From: Poseidonocella sedimentorum
Lineage (GTDB): Bacteria; Pseudomonadota; Alphaproteobacteria; Rhodobacterales; Rhodobacteraceae
DNA: 64,000 nt
Direction of reading: 5' to 3'
Assembly: GCF_900116005.1 (NCBI RefSeq)
Contig: NZ_FOYI01000004.1
Coordinates: 124,001-188,000 of the forward strand
Shown here in pieces: positions 63,801 through 64,000 of this stretch (positions are counted from its first letter, which is position 1; the number at the start of each line of letters is the position of its first letter). The position numbers were made by a program, and so were the translations under genes. The notes beneath the pieces were generated by a model. The model ran no database searches and was not told the DNA's origin. It saw only the letters and a list, made by a program, of their open reading frames with translations.

Positions 63801-64000
63801 ACACCGACAGCTCGACCGAACGGCTTCAGGTCCGCCTCTCGGGCGCAGCGCCCGACCGCTACAAGGTCACCGCCAACGGCCGCATCGTCCCGCTGACCCC
63901 CACCGCGAGCACCGGCGAGCGCGTGGGCGCCGTGCGCTACAAGGCGTGGAAGCCGCCGCTCTCGATGCACCCGGTGCTGGAGGTGGACGCGCCGCTGGTC
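60890..64000 (+). CDS. Transglutaminase-like/DUF2126 protein (3' end beyond the window)
   Basis: At least 1037 codons remain open to the window end. Residues 1-95 match the bacterial transglutaminase N-terminal domain ([28 protein letters not shown]). The cysteine-protease-like core has Cys180 (GSCRDSS), His229 (DLHAW) and Asp245 (LDPTSG) as a triad. From about 300 the DUF2126 region begins ([12 protein letters not shown]). GTG 60890 follows GGGGAAG; no better start exists upstream. Such genes normally sit with DUF403/alpha-E and circularly permuted ATP-grasp genes that make or cleave peptides, and these would be expected just downstream. Confidence 0.9.
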   Translation, partial: MAITASIYHLTHYKYDRPVTLGPQVIRLRPAPHSRTRVISHSLKVSPAGHFVNHQQDIYGNWLARFVFPEPVREFKIEVDLVADMSVYNPFDFFVEDSAKDFPFAYDEDIGTDLSIYLRHEPPSPALQRFLDRIPRESTGTIDFLVSLNSHIANEINYEIRMEPGVQTPEETLTRAAGSCRDSSWLLVQVLRNLGLAARFVSGYLIQLKPDLIALDGPAGTDKDFTDLHAWVEVYLPGAGWVGLDPTSGLLAGESHIPLAATPHYRHAAPISGVASAADVDFSFDMQVTRTAEHPRITKPFSDEAWAALNTLGKQVDARLEAGDVRLTMGGEPTFVSIDDFESDEWNSDAVGPTKRHLADTLIRRLADKFASGGLLHYGQGKWYPGETLPRWTFSLYWRKDGEPIWRNPELLAREDTDEDVGPEAAEALLKGIAAGLSVPQDNVLPAFEDPAEWIVKESNLPENVTPENSKLTDPEERARIARVFERGLTTPAGYILPVQRAQAKAESAWLSEVWKLRRGKVYLVAGDSPVGYRLPLGALPHVDEASYPFIVPQDPTEPRGALPAAEDLAKARQAKDRDAAQERQPVASRTEAPAGQTIVEQSLTELDGRVRTAISVEPRDGRLCVFLPPVERLEDYLELIAKVEGAAAATGHKVLIEGYAPPHDPRIEVMRIAPDPGVLEVNIHPAANWDDCVATTETVYEEARQSRLGADKFMLDGRHTGTGGGNHVVVGGATPNDSPFLRRPDLLKSLILFWQRHPSLSYLFSGTFVGPTSQAPRIDEARHDSLYELEIALDQIWPPEEGTPPPPWLTDRLLRNALIDVTGNTHRTEICIDKLFSPDGPTGRLGLVEFRGFEMPPNPRMSLAQQLLLRAIILRCWEAPLSGSLTRWGTTLHDRFMLPAFLWEDLLEVLGDLRAHDLVLDPAWFEAQAEFRFPFCGEVTYEGATLELRQALEPWHVMGETGAIGGTVRYTDSSTERLQVRLSGAAPDRYKVTANGRIVPLTPTASTGERVGAVRYKAWKPPLSMHPVLEVDAPLV

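Noticed and set aside
60860-63970. 1036-codon open frame on the minus strand
   Set aside because: It is the mirror of the transglutaminase/DUF2126 frame; its translation is low-complexity Arg/Gly/Asp-rich with no family motif, as expected from the antisense of high-GC coding DNA.

Overview
The window is high-GC alphaproteobacterial chromosome, most likely a Rhodobacterales (Roseobacter-group) member. This rests on gene content and order: a bztABCD-type amino-acid transporter, an ATP12 chaperone gene next to rluC/crcB/rarA, an EF-Tu plus S10-spc-alpha ribosomal block, an L3 with an Ala/Glu tail, and short DUF1127 proteins. No taxonomic search was possible.

Layout. 1-10334: a myo-inositol utilisation locus. 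It has the 5' end of a periplasmic sugar-binding protein gene, a LacI-type regulator, two Gfo/Idh/MocA dehydrogenases flanking an IolE-like dehydratase (minus strand), and iolD-iolC-iolB-iolJ-iolG (plus strand). A perfect palindrome (TGCAACCGGTTGCA) occurs in both divergent promoter regions and overlaps two predicted -35 boxes, so one regulator probably controls uptake and catabolism. 10459-14182: tRNA-Arg(ACG) and a three-gene minus-strand operon (VTT membrane protein, FAD disulfide reductase, orphan histidine kinase). 14383-21945: rpmH-rnpA-yidD, ttcA, a degenerate GGDEF/EAL protein, yidC, engB, argB and a SixA-like phosphatase. 21956-26453: bztABCD. 26669-31384: ATP12, HAD phosphatase, RluA-type pseudouridine synthase, crcB, rarA and a DCC-family protein.

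31403-52013: the ribosomal super-cluster, read on the minus strand from tuf to rplQ. It is broken into blocks by inserted genes. Between rplW and rplB lie a possible PD-(D/E)XK protein, a decayed copy of the rplW 3' end and a DUF1097-GFA fusion gene. Between rplP and rpmC lies a putative 2OG-Fe(II) oxygenase. Between rpmD and rplO lie a DUF1127 gene and an acyltransferase. The breaks carry terminators and the downstream blocks carry promoter-like sequences, so the cluster looks re-wired into separate transcription units rather than disrupted.

52065-64000: a small lipoprotein, a PAS-GGDEF-EAL protein, a cytochrome P450, smpB, a mercaptopyruvate sulfurtransferase and an aromatic-type aminotransferase with overlapping ends, a small secreted protein, and a transglutaminase/DUF2126 protein that runs off the end. 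No CRISPR array, insertion sequence, integrase or phage gene was seen. The most unusual points are the interrupted ribosomal cluster, the rplW-tail remnant, the DUF1097-GFA fusion and the oxygenase gene beside rplP.
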